Shown: positions 46,485-55,148, numbered from the stretch's first letter. The stretch is DNA of 64,000 bases from JBGOTP01 sp963717075 (GCA_963717075.1 CAVQVI010000007.1:744001-808000); one strand, 5' to 3'. Notes: a model not told the origin generated them from the sequence alone. A program made the numbers and translations.

Positions 46485-48938
46485 TTATGCCGCGGTGTCA
46501 GGAAGGGCTTCGGCCCGCGAGTAATCACAGTCTTCGTTGCTGCACAGAATCCGTCGGCCGAGTTTCTTCGTCGTCTTCTCGACCAGGTACGGCGCCTCGC
46601 ACTTCGGGCACTTCTCGACCACCGGGCGGTTCCACAGAACGAAGTCGCAATCCGGATAGTTGGAGCAGCCAAAGAACACTTTGCCCCGCCGCGATTTACG
46701 CTCGATGACCTCGCCCCCCTTGTCGGCGTCTTTCGGACACGAGAGCCCCGTGGTCTTGTGTTTGACGTACTTGCATTCCGGGTACTTGGTGCAGGCCGTG
46801 AACTCGCCGAACCGGCCCTGCTTGATCACAAGGTTCGACCCGCATCGCGGACATTGCTCGTCGATGATCTGATCGGGCTTCGCCGCGCGCAGACCGCCCT
46901 GCTGCGTCGCAATGAGCTTCCGGGTGGTTTTGCACTCCGGATAGCCCGTGCAGGCCAGGAACTGCCCGAACCGCCCCCGCTTCACGGCCATCGGCTTGCC
47001 GCAATTCTCGCACGGCTCGACGTCCTCTTCGCCGCTTTCAGACTCGGGCTCCGCGCCTTCGACTTCGCGTGTATTCGTACACTCCGGGTACGCGCTGCAC
47101 GCGATGAAGGGGCCAAACTTCCCGACCCGCTTCAACATTGGCGAGCCGCACTTGTCACACGCCTCGCCGATATCGATCCCTTTCTTGAGATCGACCATCT
47201 CCTTGCCGGCGCGCGCCAGATCTTTCTTGAACTTCTTGTAGAACGAGCCGAGGATCTTGACGTAGTCGGTCTTGCCCTGCTCGATCTTGTCGAGATCGTC
47301 TTCAAGGCTGCGCGTGTATTCGACGTCGATGATGTCATCGAAACTCTTGACGAGCAGTTCGCTGATCATCCGGCCGAGCGGCGATGGCTTGAACTTTCCT
47401 TCGATCTTGCCGACATAGTCGCGGTCCTGCAGCACGCCGATGATCGAGGCGTAGGTGCTGGGACGCCCGATGCCGTTTTCCTCGAGTTCCTTGACGAGCG
47501 TTGCTTCCGTGAACCGCGGCGGCGGCAGGGTAAACTTCTGTTCCGGGCGCAGTTGCTTCAACTCGAGCCGATCGCCCTCGGCGAGTGGAGGCAGCACGCC
47601 CGACACCGCCTCATCCTCGTCCGCCGTAGCATCGCCTGAGGCTGGCGATTGATCTTTCTGGTCCGTGTCCCCGGGCGTCAGCCCGTACGTCGCCATCCAG
47701 CCTGGGAACTTCGGCACCGTGCCCTTGACACGGAACAGGTAGTCTGCCGATGTCACGTCCACAATCGTCTCATCGAAGGTGGCGGGCATCATCTGTGAGG
47801 CGAGGAAACGGTTCCAGATGAGCCGGTACAGCGAAAACTGATCCGGGGTGAGGTAAGGTCGCACCGTCTCTGGGTCGTATTGCATCGACGTGGGCCGGAT
47901 AGCCTCGTGCGCGTCCTGAGCGTCGACCTTCGTCTTGAAGTAGTTCGCGCTCTCGGGCACATACTCCTGACCAAAAACGCTCCGGATCTGCGCGCGCGCC
48001 GCGGTCAGGGCGTCCACCGACACACGCACCGAATCGGTGCGCATATAGGTGATGAGCCCGATGGGCCCGTCGACGCCGAGTCCCGGCAACTCGATGCCTT
48101 CGTAGAGTTGCTGCGCGAGCATCATGGTCTTCTTGACCGGGAATCTGGCGGTCTGCTGAAGTTTGCTCGTGATGAACGGGGGCGGCGCGTGCCGCTTGCG
48201 TTCTTTCGTTGTCACCGACGTCACCACCCACGGTGACCGCTCGAGGTCGGCCAGGACACCATTCGACTGCTCCTCGCTGGTCACGCGAATGGCGTCGCCG
48301 TCTTTTTTGAGCAGTTTCGCTTCGAATTCCGGGGGCTGCGACCCGGCCAGGTGCGCGAAGATGTTCCAATACTCGTCGGGAACGAACTCCTCTATCTCGT
48401 GCTCACGATCGCAAATCAGCTTCAGCGCGACGGACTGCACTCGGCCTGCGCTCAGGCCGCGACGTACCTTGTCCCAGAGCAGTGGACTGATCTTGTAGCC
48501 GACCAGACGATCGAGCACGCGCCGCGCCCGCTGAGCATCGACCATCTTCGCGTCGATCTTCTTGGGATGCTTGAATGCCTCGAGAATCGCCTTCTTCGTG
48601 ATCTCGTTGAACATGAGGCGGTGAATCTTCCGCTTCTTGCCGCCGAGCTCCTGCGCGAGATGCCAGCCGATCGCCTCTCCTTCTCGATCGGGGTCGGTTG
48701 CGACGTAGATGTCGGTTGCCAGCTTTGCCGCGTCCTTCAGCTCCTTGAGGACCTTCTTTCGGGAGATGATGCTTTCGTACGTTTCCTCAAAATCGTTCTC
48801 GACATCCACGCCCAGCTTGCTCTTCGGCAGGTCGCGGACGTGGCCCATCGACGCCAACACCTTGTAGTCACGCCCCAGATATTTGTTGATGGTCTTCGCC
48901 TTCGCAGGCGATTCGACCACGACGAGTGCTTTTGCCAT
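46485..48938 (-). CDS. topA: DNA topoisomerase I
   Basis: An 817-residue type IA topoisomerase that relaxes negative supercoils. N-terminal TOPRIM (MAKALVVVESPAKAKTINKYLG, then DPDREGEAI), the catalytic Tyr in ITYMRTDS, and a C-terminal zinc-ribbon array: five Cys4-type units (CDKCGS, CENCGK, CPRCGS, CPKDAD, CPKCEA) each followed by a paired Cys-x-Pro-x-Cys-like part (e.g. ACSAYPEC). The last unit deviates (CSNEDC). It directly precedes trmFO. Confidence 0.96.
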   Translation of the reverse strand: MAKALVVVESPAKAKTINKYLGRDYKVLASMGHVRDLPKSKLGVDVENDFEETYESIISRKKVLKELKDAAKLATDIYVATDPDREGEAIGWHLAQELGGKKRKIHRLMFNEITKKAILEAFKHPKKIDAKMVDAQRARRVLDRLVGYKISPLLWDKVRRGLSAGRVQSVALKLICDREHEIEEFVPDEYWNIFAHLAGSQPPEFEAKLLKKDGDAIRVTSEEQSNGVLADLERSPWVVTSVTTKERKRHAPPPFITSKLQQTARFPVKKTMMLAQQLYEGIELPGLGVDGPIGLITYMRTDSVRVSVDALTAARAQIRSVFGQEYVPESANYFKTKVDAQDAHEAIRPTSMQYDPETVRPYLTPDQFSLYRLIWNRFLASQMMPATFDETIVDVTSADYLFRVKGTVPKFPGWMATYGLTPGDTDQKDQSPASGDATADEDEAVSGVLPPLAEGDRLELKQLRPEQKFTLPPPRFTEATLVKELEENGIGRPSTYASIIGVLQDRDYVGKIEGKFKPSPLGRMISELLVKSFDDIIDVEYTRSLEDDLDKIEQGKTDYVKILGSFYKKFKKDLARAGKEMVDLKKGIDIGEACDKCGSPMLKRVGKFGPFIACSAYPECTNTREVEGAEPESESGEEDVEPCENCGKPMAVKRGRFGQFLACTGYPECKTTRKLIATQQGGLRAAKPDQIIDEQCPRCGSNLVIKQGRFGEFTACTKYPECKYVKHKTTGLSCPKDADKGGEVIERKSRRGKVFFGCSNYPDCDFVLWNRPVVEKCPKCEAPYLVEKTTKKLGRRILCSNEDCDYSRAEALPDTAA

Positions 48939-48943
48939 CGACT

Positions 48944-49001
48944 CCTAATCCCTAATCCCTAATCCCTAACCCCTAGTCCCAACCCCTAATCCCCAGTCCC
49001 C
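48944..49001. repeat. ATCCCTA heptad repeat tract
   Basis: After CCTA come ATCCCTA, ATCCCTA, ATCCCTA, ACCCCTA and GTCCCAA, then further degenerate 7-base steps, in tandem immediately upstream of topA on the minus strand. This differs in sequence but shares the 7-base period with tracts at 15805, 28128 and 52130. It is a simple direct array, not inverted. Confidence 0.7.
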
Positions 49002-49037
49002 GCCGCTCACCTGCTGATTAGACCCTAGCACGGTCTG

Positions 49038-50099
49038 TCAAATTCGAATGAATCGCCCGCCGCCGGCGCGCCGCACAAGCCCTCGCAGCTCCAGGTCGAG
49101 CAAACGCGGCAGAAGTCGTGCCGGCGTGAGGCCTGAACGCTGGGCGATGACGTCCAAATCGCAGGATTCACCGGCCACGACGCAGGTCAGAATGGGGTCG
49201 ACGGCCAGGCTCCTGCTTTTGGACGCCTGCTGGCCATCACCACGGTTCGTCACGGCAGAACCCAGCTCCTCAAGGATATCGTCTACTGTCTCCACAATCT
49301 TTGCACCGTCGCGCAGGAGGGCATGCCCACCTCGATTGCGACCGTTCAACACGTTCCCTGGCACTGCCAGCACTTCACGCCCTTGCTCAAGTGCGCATCG
49401 AGCGGTGATGAGCGACCCGCTCTTCGCCCCAGCCTCGATGACCACCACCGCCCGCACCAACCCACTGATGACGCGGTTGCGCCGCGGAAAGAACTGGGCC
49501 TGCGGTGGCGTCCCTGGCACGAGCTCGCTGATGACGGCCCCGCAGACCATCATTTCGTTGGCGAGCGCCGAGTGTTCGGGTGGGTACAGCACGTCGGCTC
49601 CCGACCCCAACACGCCGACCGTCGTGCCTCCCACCCTGAGCGCACCCCGGTGGGCCGCCGAGTCCACACCGCGCGCCAGGCCGCTCACAACAGCAACTCC
49701 CCGCGTCGCGAGATCCCCCGCGAACCGCTCTGCGACCGACAGCGCGTAAGGGGACCCCGCTCTTGATCCGATAATGGCGACAGAAGGTTGTTCAAGAGCC
49801 GCGCGCTGTCCGCGAAGCCACAGCACCGGTGGCGGATCGATGATCGCCGCGAGTGCTGCAGGATACTGGGGATCGGTCCACGCGATTGCGTCGATCTGCC
49901 GCGCGCGCGCGCGACTGAGAGCGGTGGCCGCGCGCGACCGAATGGATGAGGCAGGCGCGGGAGGTTGGCGCGGACGCTCGGCCGTCAGCCGTTCGAGAAT
50001 ATCCGAGGGTGAATCGCCAGCCCGCAACGCGGCGGCAGCGTCTCGCCACCACAAGAGCGGCAGCAGCGAAAGAGCAACAAAATCAACGAGCGTGGACAT
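49038..50099 (-). CDS. dprA: DNA-processing protein DprA
   Basis: A 353-residue Rossmann-fold protein that loads RecA on incoming single-stranded DNA in transformation. The N-terminal SAM-like helical region is followed by the Rossmann fold (VAIIGSRAGSPYALSVAERFAG, VVSGLARGVDSAAHRGAL, FPRRNRVISGL) and a C-terminal winged helix (LDVIAQRSGLTPARLLPRLLDLELRGLVRRAGGGRF). It leads the dprA-topA-trmFO-xerC set on the minus strand. Natural competence is not implied by this gene alone. Confidence 0.93.
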   Translation of the reverse strand: MSTLVDFVALSLLPLLWWRDAAAALRAGDSPSDILERLTAERPRQPPAPASSIRSRAATALSRARARQIDAIAWTDPQYPAALAAIIDPPPVLWLRGQRAALEQPSVAIIGSRAGSPYALSVAERFAGDLATRGVAVVSGLARGVDSAAHRGALRVGGTTVGVLGSGADVLYPPEHSALANEMMVCGAVISELVPGTPPQAQFFPRRNRVISGLVRAVVVIEAGAKSGSLITARCALEQGREVLAVPGNVLNGRNRGGHALLRDGAKIVETVDDILEELGSAVTNRGDGQQASKSRSLAVDPILTCVVAGESCDLDVIAQRSGLTPARLLPRLLDLELRGLVRRAGGGRFIRI

Positions 50100-50142
50100 G
50101 GCCGTTCCTCGGCAGGGAGGCCAGTCGCTCCTGAAACGCAGA

Positions 50143-50188
50143 AGGAGGTCGTCGCCGCCGCGCCTGTTCGCGCGGGGCCCGACCTCCT
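50143..50188 (-). promoter_or_regulatory. Long hairpin at the 5' end of the dprA transcript
   Basis: On the minus strand AGGAGGTCG (50188-50180) pairs with CGACCTCCT (50151-50143), continued inward by a GC-rich stem of about eight pairs with one bulge. It begins within a few bases of the predicted transcription start given by TATAAT at 50195-50200. The outer strand carries a Shine-Dalgarno-like AGGAGGT paired with ACCTCCT. It is followed by roughly 40 bases of leader up to the dprA ATG at 50099. Confidence 0.5.
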
Positions 50189-50194
50189 GAATTC

Positions 50195-50200
50195 ATTATA
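50195..50200 (-). promoter_or_regulatory. -10 element (TATAAT) of dprA
   Basis: A perfect TATAAT on the minus strand, 95 bases upstream of the dprA start. The best -35 candidate 17 bases away matches only three of six positions, so the promoter rests on the -10. Confidence 0.35.
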
Positions 50201-50230
50201 CGCGAGAGGCCGTCGATTGACCCAAATGCC

Positions 50231-50260
50231 TTGCAAGCGGCGAAGACCAGTGGCTATAGT
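50231..50260 (+). promoter_or_regulatory. Sigma-70-type promoter of the TPR gene
   Basis: TTGCAA (50231-50236) and TATAGT (50255-50260) separated by 18 bases, with four and five matches out of six. The start would be near 50267, giving a short leader before the ATG at 50275. Confidence 0.4.
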
Positions 50261-50274
50261 TGAAATCATCCAAC

Positions 50275-50634
50275 ATGATTCGACGCTGTAAGGCCATTCT
50301 CGCGGTCACGGCTCTTCTGTCGGCGACGCCCGTGCACGCCGACATGCGGAGCGAAGCGAAAGCCTGGGTGGCCTTCGGGATCGACGTCGCGCAGCGCGGC
50401 TTGTGGCGCGAAGCCATTTATCGATGGGAAAAAGCGACGGAGCTGGATCCGACATACGCATCCGCCTTCAACAACCTCGCGGTCGGATACGAGCACGAGG
50501 GCCAGATGGAGAAAGCTCGTCACGCTTACGAACAGGCGGTCGCGCTCGCTCCGAAGGATCAGCAGATCCGCCAGAACTTTGAACTGTTCAAGGAAGTCAA
50601 TGACCGCGCGAACGCCGCGACAGAAACACCGTAG
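50275..50634 (+). CDS. Small secreted TPR-repeat protein
   Basis: A 119-residue protein with a signal peptide (AILAVTALLSATPVHA-D) and two or three TPR-like helical hairpins (WREAIYRWEKATELDPTYASAFNNLAVGYEHEGQMEKARHAYEQAVAL). TPRs mediate protein contacts. The ATG at 50275 is used; an upstream TTG at 50260 overlaps the promoter. It is followed by the lipoprotein gene, overlapping by 35 bases. Confidence 0.78.
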   Translation: MIRRCKAILAVTALLSATPVHADMRSEAKAWVAFGIDVAQRGLWREAIYRWEKATELDPTYASAFNNLAVGYEHEGQMEKARHAYEQAVALAPKDQQIRQNFELFKEVNDRANAATETP

Positions 50635-51454
50635 TCTCCTGCTCGGCGGCGTTGCCGTGCTCTGCGCTGGCGGCGCGCTCGCGTGCGCCCCTGGCTACGT
50701 TGAGATTCCTGTTGAGACCCCGCTCCAACCCAAACTCGATGTCTCGGCGTTTCAGCGTGTGCTCGTCGCGGGATTCGTCGCCGGTGGCACCGAAGATGTC
50801 GATGCGAACCAGGAGACGGTCCGTCTCCTGCGGAGCCAACTTCGGAGCAAATCTCGTCTCCGGGTCATTGACGCCGACGTCCTGCCGCTCGCCGAGATCG
50901 CCCAGAATCAGAGCCGGATCGCGTCCGACTCCGAGCTGCCGGCCGCGGGTGTGAGTGGGAGCCCGGTGGCAAGTCAGGCCGCCGCCGGTCCGGCCCATCC
51001 CCTCCAGACCTTGCCGACGCCGATCAAGGATCAGAAGGACATCGAACCCTACGAGCGTCTGTTCGCCAACACGGCGTACTGGAAGCAGATCGGCGAGGAA
51101 TATCAGAACCCGCTCATCGTCACGGGCACCGTGCTGTTCATGACACGCACGGCGTCGAATATGGTGAGCCGGCCGACCGAACGACTCGATGCGTTTGGTC
51201 AGGCGACGGTGACTCAGGAGCGCATCTTCATGGACCGCAAGGGCTACGTCCTCCGTCCTAAGTTCATCTTCATCGATGGTCGGACGGGCGTGACGCTCCA
51301 CTCAGAGACTCACCGTGAAGAAGTGTCCTACAGCGCCCAGCAGAACATGCCTCCGCTTTCCTCGTATTTCGAACTCATGGATCGCCTCGTCCCGGACTTC
51401 CTCACCGCCCTCAGTACCCAGAAGGTCAGAGGAATCAGAGTCCTGTTGAAGTAG
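50600..51454 (+). CDS. Uncharacterised lipoprotein
   Basis: A 284-residue predicted lipoprotein. Start at 50600, with AAGGAAG just upstream; the longer frame start at 50579 lies further inside the TPR gene. N-terminus: basic residues, a hydrophobic run and lipobox ALAC. The mature part has a region like the curli-assembly or nucleotide-independent envelope proteins (FQRVLVAGFVAGG, then LIVTGTVLFMTR). No confident family. The upstream TPR protein overlaps its 5' end, so they may work together in the envelope. Confidence 0.72.
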   Translation: MTARTPRQKHRSLLLGGVAVLCAGGALACAPGYVEIPVETPLQPKLDVSAFQRVLVAGFVAGGTEDVDANQETVRLLRSQLRSKSRLRVIDADVLPLAEIAQNQSRIASDSELPAAGVSGSPVASQAAAGPAHPLQTLPTPIKDQKDIEPYERLFANTAYWKQIGEEYQNPLIVTGTVLFMTRTASNMVSRPTERLDAFGQATVTQERIFMDRKGYVLRPKFIFIDGRTGVTLHSETHREEVSYSAQQNMPPLSSYFELMDRLVPDFLTALSTQKVRGIRVLLK

Positions 51455-51475
51455 AAACGCAGTCGGTAGTACACT
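51446..51475 (+). promoter_or_regulatory. Sigma-70-type promoter of rplU
   Basis: TTGAAG (51446-51451) and TACACT (51470-51475) with an 18-base spacer, four of six matches each. It lies at the end of the lipoprotein gene and would give a leader of about 18 bases before rplU at 51500. Confidence 0.45.
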
Positions 51476-51499
51476 GTTCGTTTTGGGCAGGTGCCAATC

Positions 51500-51814
51500 A
51501 TGTACGCAGTCGTTCAGACGGGTGGACGCCAAGTGAGGGTGACCCCCGGCGGATTTGTCATTCTCGATGGCTCGACAGGTGAACCCGGCGCCACGCTGAC
51601 ACTCGACCAAGTGCTGCTCGTCGAAAAGGACGGCGGCGAAGTGCTGGCGGGCTCTCCTTTTGTGGCTAATGCCCGCGTCTCCGGGATTGTAGATGGCGAG
51701 GCACGCGGTCCGAAGATTCGTGTATTCAAGAAGAAGCGACGCAAGGGGATGCGCCGGACAAAGGGTTATCGCGCGACGTATACGCGCGTGCGAATCACGG
51801 ACATCCTCCTCTAG
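51500..51814 (+). CDS. rplU: 50S ribosomal protein L21
   Basis: A 104-residue L21, with start MYAVVQTGGRQVRV and the conserved ending (VFKKKRRKGMRRTKGYRATYTRVRIT). The ATG at 51500 is chosen over a GTG three codons upstream. It heads rplU-rpmA-obgE, the usual bacterial cluster. Confidence 0.97.
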   Translation: MYAVVQTGGRQVRVTPGGFVILDGSTGEPGATLTLDQVLLVEKDGGEVLAGSPFVANARVSGIVDGEARGPKIRVFKKKRRKGMRRTKGYRATYTRVRITDILL

Positions 51815-51867
51815 GGGGCCGGACGCCTCCGGCGACCAGCAGCACGTAGCATCGACGGGAATCAGTT

Positions 51868-52125
51868 ATGGCTCATAAGAAAGGTCAAGGCAGCTCGCGC
51901 AACGGCCGCGACTCGAATTCGCAGCGGCTCGGCGTGAAAGCCCATGACGGCAATCTCGTCACGGGCGGCACAATCATCGTCCGCCAGCGTGGACGCCGCT
52001 TCCGCCCGGGCCTGAACGCCGGCCTGGGCAAGGACGACACGATCTTCGCGAAGACGGCTGGCCGCGTCCGATTCGAGGACCACGGCACGCACGGCCGCCT
52101 CATCAGCATTCTCCCCATCGAGTAG
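51868..52125 (+). CDS. rpmA: 50S ribosomal protein L27
   Basis: An 85-residue L27 (MAHKKGQGSSRNGRDSNSQRLGVK start, VRQRGRRFRPGLNAG core). It has the common AHKKG N-terminus without the cleavable extension found in some Firmicutes. It follows rplU by 53 bases and precedes a long inverted heptad repeat. Confidence 0.97.
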   Translation: MAHKKGQGSSRNGRDSNSQRLGVKAHDGNLVTGGTIIVRQRGRRFRPGLNAGLGKDDTIFAKTAGRVRFEDHGTHGRLISILPIE

Positions 52126-52129
52126 CATG

Positions 52130-52205
52130 AATTTGGTAATTGGATAGTCTGGTCGTAATCGGGTAATTCAATTACCGCATTACAGGATTGCCCAGTTACC
52201 AGATT
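52130..52205. repeat. Inverted GGTAATT-type heptad array
   Basis: Left arm AATTTGGTAATTGG... and right arm ...CCAGTTACCAGATT are complementary over roughly 35 bases with several mismatches. At the centre GGTAATT-C-AATTACC (52162-52176) is a perfect palindrome. Each arm reads in 7-base steps of GGTAATT-like units. It fills the gap between rpmA and obgE, both on the plus strand. It resembles the hairpin at 28128 in layout though not in unit sequence. Confidence 0.6.
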
Positions 52206-52209
52206 TGCC

Positions 52210-53274
52210 ATGTTCGTCGACGAAGTCGATATTCACGTCGCGGCCGGCCATGGCGGACGCGGGTGCCTTGCCTTCCGGCGCGAAAAACGCGTGCCCCGCG
52301 GGGGGCCAAGCGGCGGCGATGGCGGGCGCGGCGGTTCCATCTACATCGTCGCCAGCGAACACACGAACACCCTCATCCACTACCGCTTCCATCCCCTATT
52401 CACCGCCAGGCGCGGTGATCACGGTCAAGGCTCGAACCGCACCGGCCAAAGCGGCAACGACATGGAGTTGCCGGTGCCAATCGGAACGTTGGTGCACGAG
52501 AAGACAACCGACCCCGCCGGTCCACCTTATCGCCTCCTCGGCGACTTGGCTGACGCCGGTCAACGGGTGCTCGTCGCCAGAGGCGGTCGGGGTGGACTTG
52601 GCAATGCGCACTTCGCCTCGTCAACCAATCGCGCCCCGCGCAAAGTGCAGCCGGGAGAACCCGGCGAGGAGAAGGACCTTCGGCTGGAGCTCAAGTTGCT
52701 GGCGGATGTTGGACTCGTGGGCTTTCCGAACGCAGGAAAATCAACGCTTATCGCGAGAATATCCTCGGCTCGCCCGAAGATCGCCGACTATCCTTTCACC
52801 ACGCTCACGCCGAACCTCGGCGTCGTGAGCATGGGCGGCGATCGCAGCTTTGTCGTAGCGGATGTGCCTGGATTGATCGAGGGAGCTCATCGCGGACTTG
52901 GCCTGGGCCACCAGTTTCTGCGCCATCTCGAACGCACGAAGGTGCTGGTGCATCTCATTGACGTGTCCGGCGCCACCGGACGCGATCCGGTCGAAGACCT
53001 GGAGGTTCTCCGCCGGGAGCTGGCGTGTTTCCGACCGGAACTGGCAGCCAAGCCGCAAATCGTCGCCGCGAACAAGATCGACGCGGAGATCGGCAGGGCG
53101 CATTCAAACGCGCTCCGATCGCGGGCGCGGGCGCTGGAACTTCCATTCTTCAGAATCTCTGCAGTCACCGGCGCAGGCGTACCTGAACTGCTCGAGTCCT
53201 GCTGGCAGCAGCTTGCCCTCAGTAAGCCCGTGAGTGTCCTGGTAAGACCGAGCTCACAGACCGTCGAACCATGA
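52210..53274 (+). CDS. obgE: GTPase ObgE/CgtA
   Basis: A 354-residue Obg-type GTPase in large-subunit ribosome assembly. The glycine-rich Obg fold (VDEVDIHVAAGHGGRGCLAF and GGDGGRGG) is followed by the G domain with G1 GFPNAGKST, G3 DVPGLIEG, and NKID. The C-terminal OCT domain is missing, as in most Obg proteins outside Firmicutes. It overlaps nadD by four bases. Confidence 0.95.
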   Translation: MFVDEVDIHVAAGHGGRGCLAFRREKRVPRGGPSGGDGGRGGSIYIVASEHTNTLIHYRFHPLFTARRGDHGQGSNRTGQSGNDMELPVPIGTLVHEKTTDPAGPPYRLLGDLADAGQRVLVARGGRGGLGNAHFASSTNRAPRKVQPGEPGEEKDLRLELKLLADVGLVGFPNAGKSTLIARISSARPKIADYPFTTLTPNLGVVSMGGDRSFVVADVPGLIEGAHRGLGLGHQFLRHLERTKVLVHLIDVSGATGRDPVEDLEVLRRELACFRPELAAKPQIVAANKIDAEIGRAHSNALRSRARALELPFFRISAVTGAGVPELLESCWQQLALSKPVSVLVRPSSQTVEP

Positions 53275-54083
53275 AGAGACGGATCGGCATTCTGGGCGGC
53301 ACGTTCGATCCCATCCACTGCGGACATGTTGATCTGGCGCTCGCCGCCGAACGCGCGCTGCAGCTGGCGCGGCTCTTCCTCATCCCCGCCAGCGTGCCTC
53401 CACACAGGCAGCACGCGTTCGCATCGGGGTTCCATCGCTTTGCCATGGTGGCGCTGACGGTATCTGGACGGCGTGGATGGCTGGCCTCTGACCTCGAACT
53501 TCGCGCCGCTGCGGCACCGTCGTACAGCATTGCCACACTCGAACGTTTCCATGAGCGTGGGTGGGCCCCCACCGAACTCTTTTTCGTGATCGGCGCTGAC
53601 GCTTTTGCGACGGTGACTACCTGGAAGGATTCCGCAGAAGTCCTCGACGCCGCACATTTCGCCGTCGTGTCCCGTCCCGGTCATTCGGTCGAGGATCTGC
53701 CCCGGCGTCTGCCACAGTTGGCGTCTCGCATGACGCGCCCGCCCATCGTCGAGGCCGCCGATACCAAGCCGTTCATTTTCTTGATCGACGCTCCAACCGC
53801 GGACGTCTCATCGTCGGCAATACGCCGCCTCCGATCCGAAGGGCGGCCGATCACCGGGCTGGTCGATCTCGGTGTCGAACAACATATTGAACAGCACGGA
53901 CTTTACGCATCGAGCGTTCCCGGCCGACGTAGAAACGACGGGGCCGTCGGCACACGCGGCAGGCAGGTTGCATGGCAAACACTGAGAGAGCGAAGAGAGA
54001 AACGCGCGCCAAGGCGACGCGGCCATCGGTGGAAATTGAGCGGGCGGTTCGCGCCGCGGAAAGCAAGAAGGCCGAAGCGCTGA
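53271..54083 (+). CDS. nadD: Nicotinate-nucleotide adenylyltransferase with C-terminal extension
   Basis: A NadD-type adenylyltransferase making deamido-NAD. N-terminal GGTFDPIHCGH and a later VSSSAIR block are canonical. A normal NadD ends near EQHGLY at about residue 207; here 63 further Arg-rich residues follow, and they overlap rsfS by 112 bases. A one-base shift near the end would give a stop close to rsfS start. So either a small insertion error or a true unusual extension. Confidence 0.88.
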   Translation: MKRRIGILGGTFDPIHCGHVDLALAAERALQLARLFLIPASVPPHRQHAFASGFHRFAMVALTVSGRRGWLASDLELRAAAAPSYSIATLERFHERGWAPTELFFVIGADAFATVTTWKDSAEVLDAAHFAVVSRPGHSVEDLPRRLPQLASRMTRPPIVEAADTKPFIFLIDAPTADVSSSAIRRLRSEGRPITGLVDLGVEQHIEQHGLYASSVPGRRRNDGAVGTRGRQVAWQTLRERREKRAPRRRGHRWKLSGRFAPRKARRPKR

Positions 54084-54385
54084 TTGTTCTCGACCTGCGG
54101 AAGGCGGCGGGCTTCACCGACTTCTTCGTGATCTGCTCTGGAGGGAACGCGCGGCAGATTCGCGCGATTGCCGACGGCGTCATGGAAGCCCTTGCCAGCC
54201 AGGGCGTCAGGCCGGCGCACGTCGAGGGCTACGAGCGTGCCGAGTGGATTCTCCTGGACTACTTCGACTTCGTCGTGCACGTGTTCGCCCACGAAACGCG
54301 AGACTTTTACGGCCTCGAACGGCTGTGGGGCAATGCCGAGCAGGTGGACATGCGGGGAGTGTCGGGCGTACACGAGACACGGTAG
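53972..54385 (+). CDS. rsfS: Ribosome silencing factor RsfS
   Basis: A 137-residue RsfS/DUF143 protein that blocks subunit joining by binding L14. Conserved LIVLDLRKAAGFTDFFVICSGGNARQIRAIAD and ILLDYFDFVVHVFAHETRDFYGLERLWGNA. It belongs to the obgE-nadD-rsfS cluster. The start sits inside the nadD frame. Confidence 0.94.
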   Translation: MANTERAKRETRAKATRPSVEIERAVRAAESKKAEALIVLDLRKAAGFTDFFVICSGGNARQIRAIADGVMEALASQGVRPAHVEGYERAEWILLDYFDFVVHVFAHETRDFYGLERLWGNAEQVDMRGVSGVHETR

Positions 54386-54407
54386 CCCCGTTTTCCGGTA
54401 GTCCCAC

Positions 54408-55148
54408 GTGAGAGCGCTCGTCGACGCTCTCCTCTCCGTACTCGTTGCTGCGCCATGCGTTGCCTGCGGCCGGACACTCGACCAGCCGACGCGGGGGCCT
54501 GTATGCCCCGACTGCTGGGCCTCGATCCTTCCACTGACTCCACCGTTCTGCGATGCCTGTGGGGATCCCCTACCTGCCTGGCGCGCCATCAGTCTCCCGC
54601 TCGCGACGTGTCCGCGTTGCCGTCGCGCGACCAGGCACGTGGATCGAGCGCGGGCAATCGGTTGCTATGAAGGGCCGTTGCGCTCGATCATTCACGCGCT
54701 GAAGTACGAGGGCCGCCGGTCGCTGGCGGTGCCGCTGGCCCACATGATGCGCGAGCGTGGCGCCGACCTTCTGACCGGGGTCGACACAGTCGTTCCCGTG
54801 CCGCTTCATCCATCACGCCAGCGCGCGCGGGGCTTCAATCAGGCCGCCGATCTGGCGAGACATCTCGGAATTCCCGTCAACCCCGCACTCCGTCGCGTGA
54901 GGGCAACGCTCTCGCAGGCGGCGCTTCCCGCGGCCCGCAGACATGGCAATGTGCGCGGGGCGTTTGTGGCGGCAGCCACCGCCAGGGCGCTTCGTCATCG
55001 CATCGTCCTGCTTGTCGACGATGTGAGCACGACGGGGGCGACACTGGAGGCGTGCGCGCGCGTCCTGAAGGAGGAAGGGATCGGCGAGGTGCGGGCCCTC
55101 ACGGCCGCACGAGTCGTGTCTAGCGAAGGAGCCCTGCGACAGCGGTGA
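54408..55148 (+). CDS. ComF-family phosphoribosyltransferase-like protein
   Basis: A 246-residue ComF-type protein with GTG start. N-terminal Cys-rich zinc-binding region (CVACG, CPDCW, CDACGDPL, CPRC), then a type I PRTase domain with VVPVPLHPSRQRARGFNQAADLA and the PRPP motif VLLVDDVSTTGATLEAC. ComF is tied to DNA uptake in competent bacteria and is also found in non-competent ones. It follows rsfS and is convergent with tmk, overlapping 29 bases. Confidence 0.9.
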   Translation: MRALVDALLSVLVAAPCVACGRTLDQPTRGPVCPDCWASILPLTPPFCDACGDPLPAWRAISLPLATCPRCRRATRHVDRARAIGCYEGPLRSIIHALKYEGRRSLAVPLAHMMRERGADLLTGVDTVVPVPLHPSRQRARGFNQAADLARHLGIPVNPALRRVRATLSQAALPAARRHGNVRGAFVAAATARALRHRIVLLVDDVSTTGATLEACARVLKEEGIGEVRALTAARVVSSEGALRQR

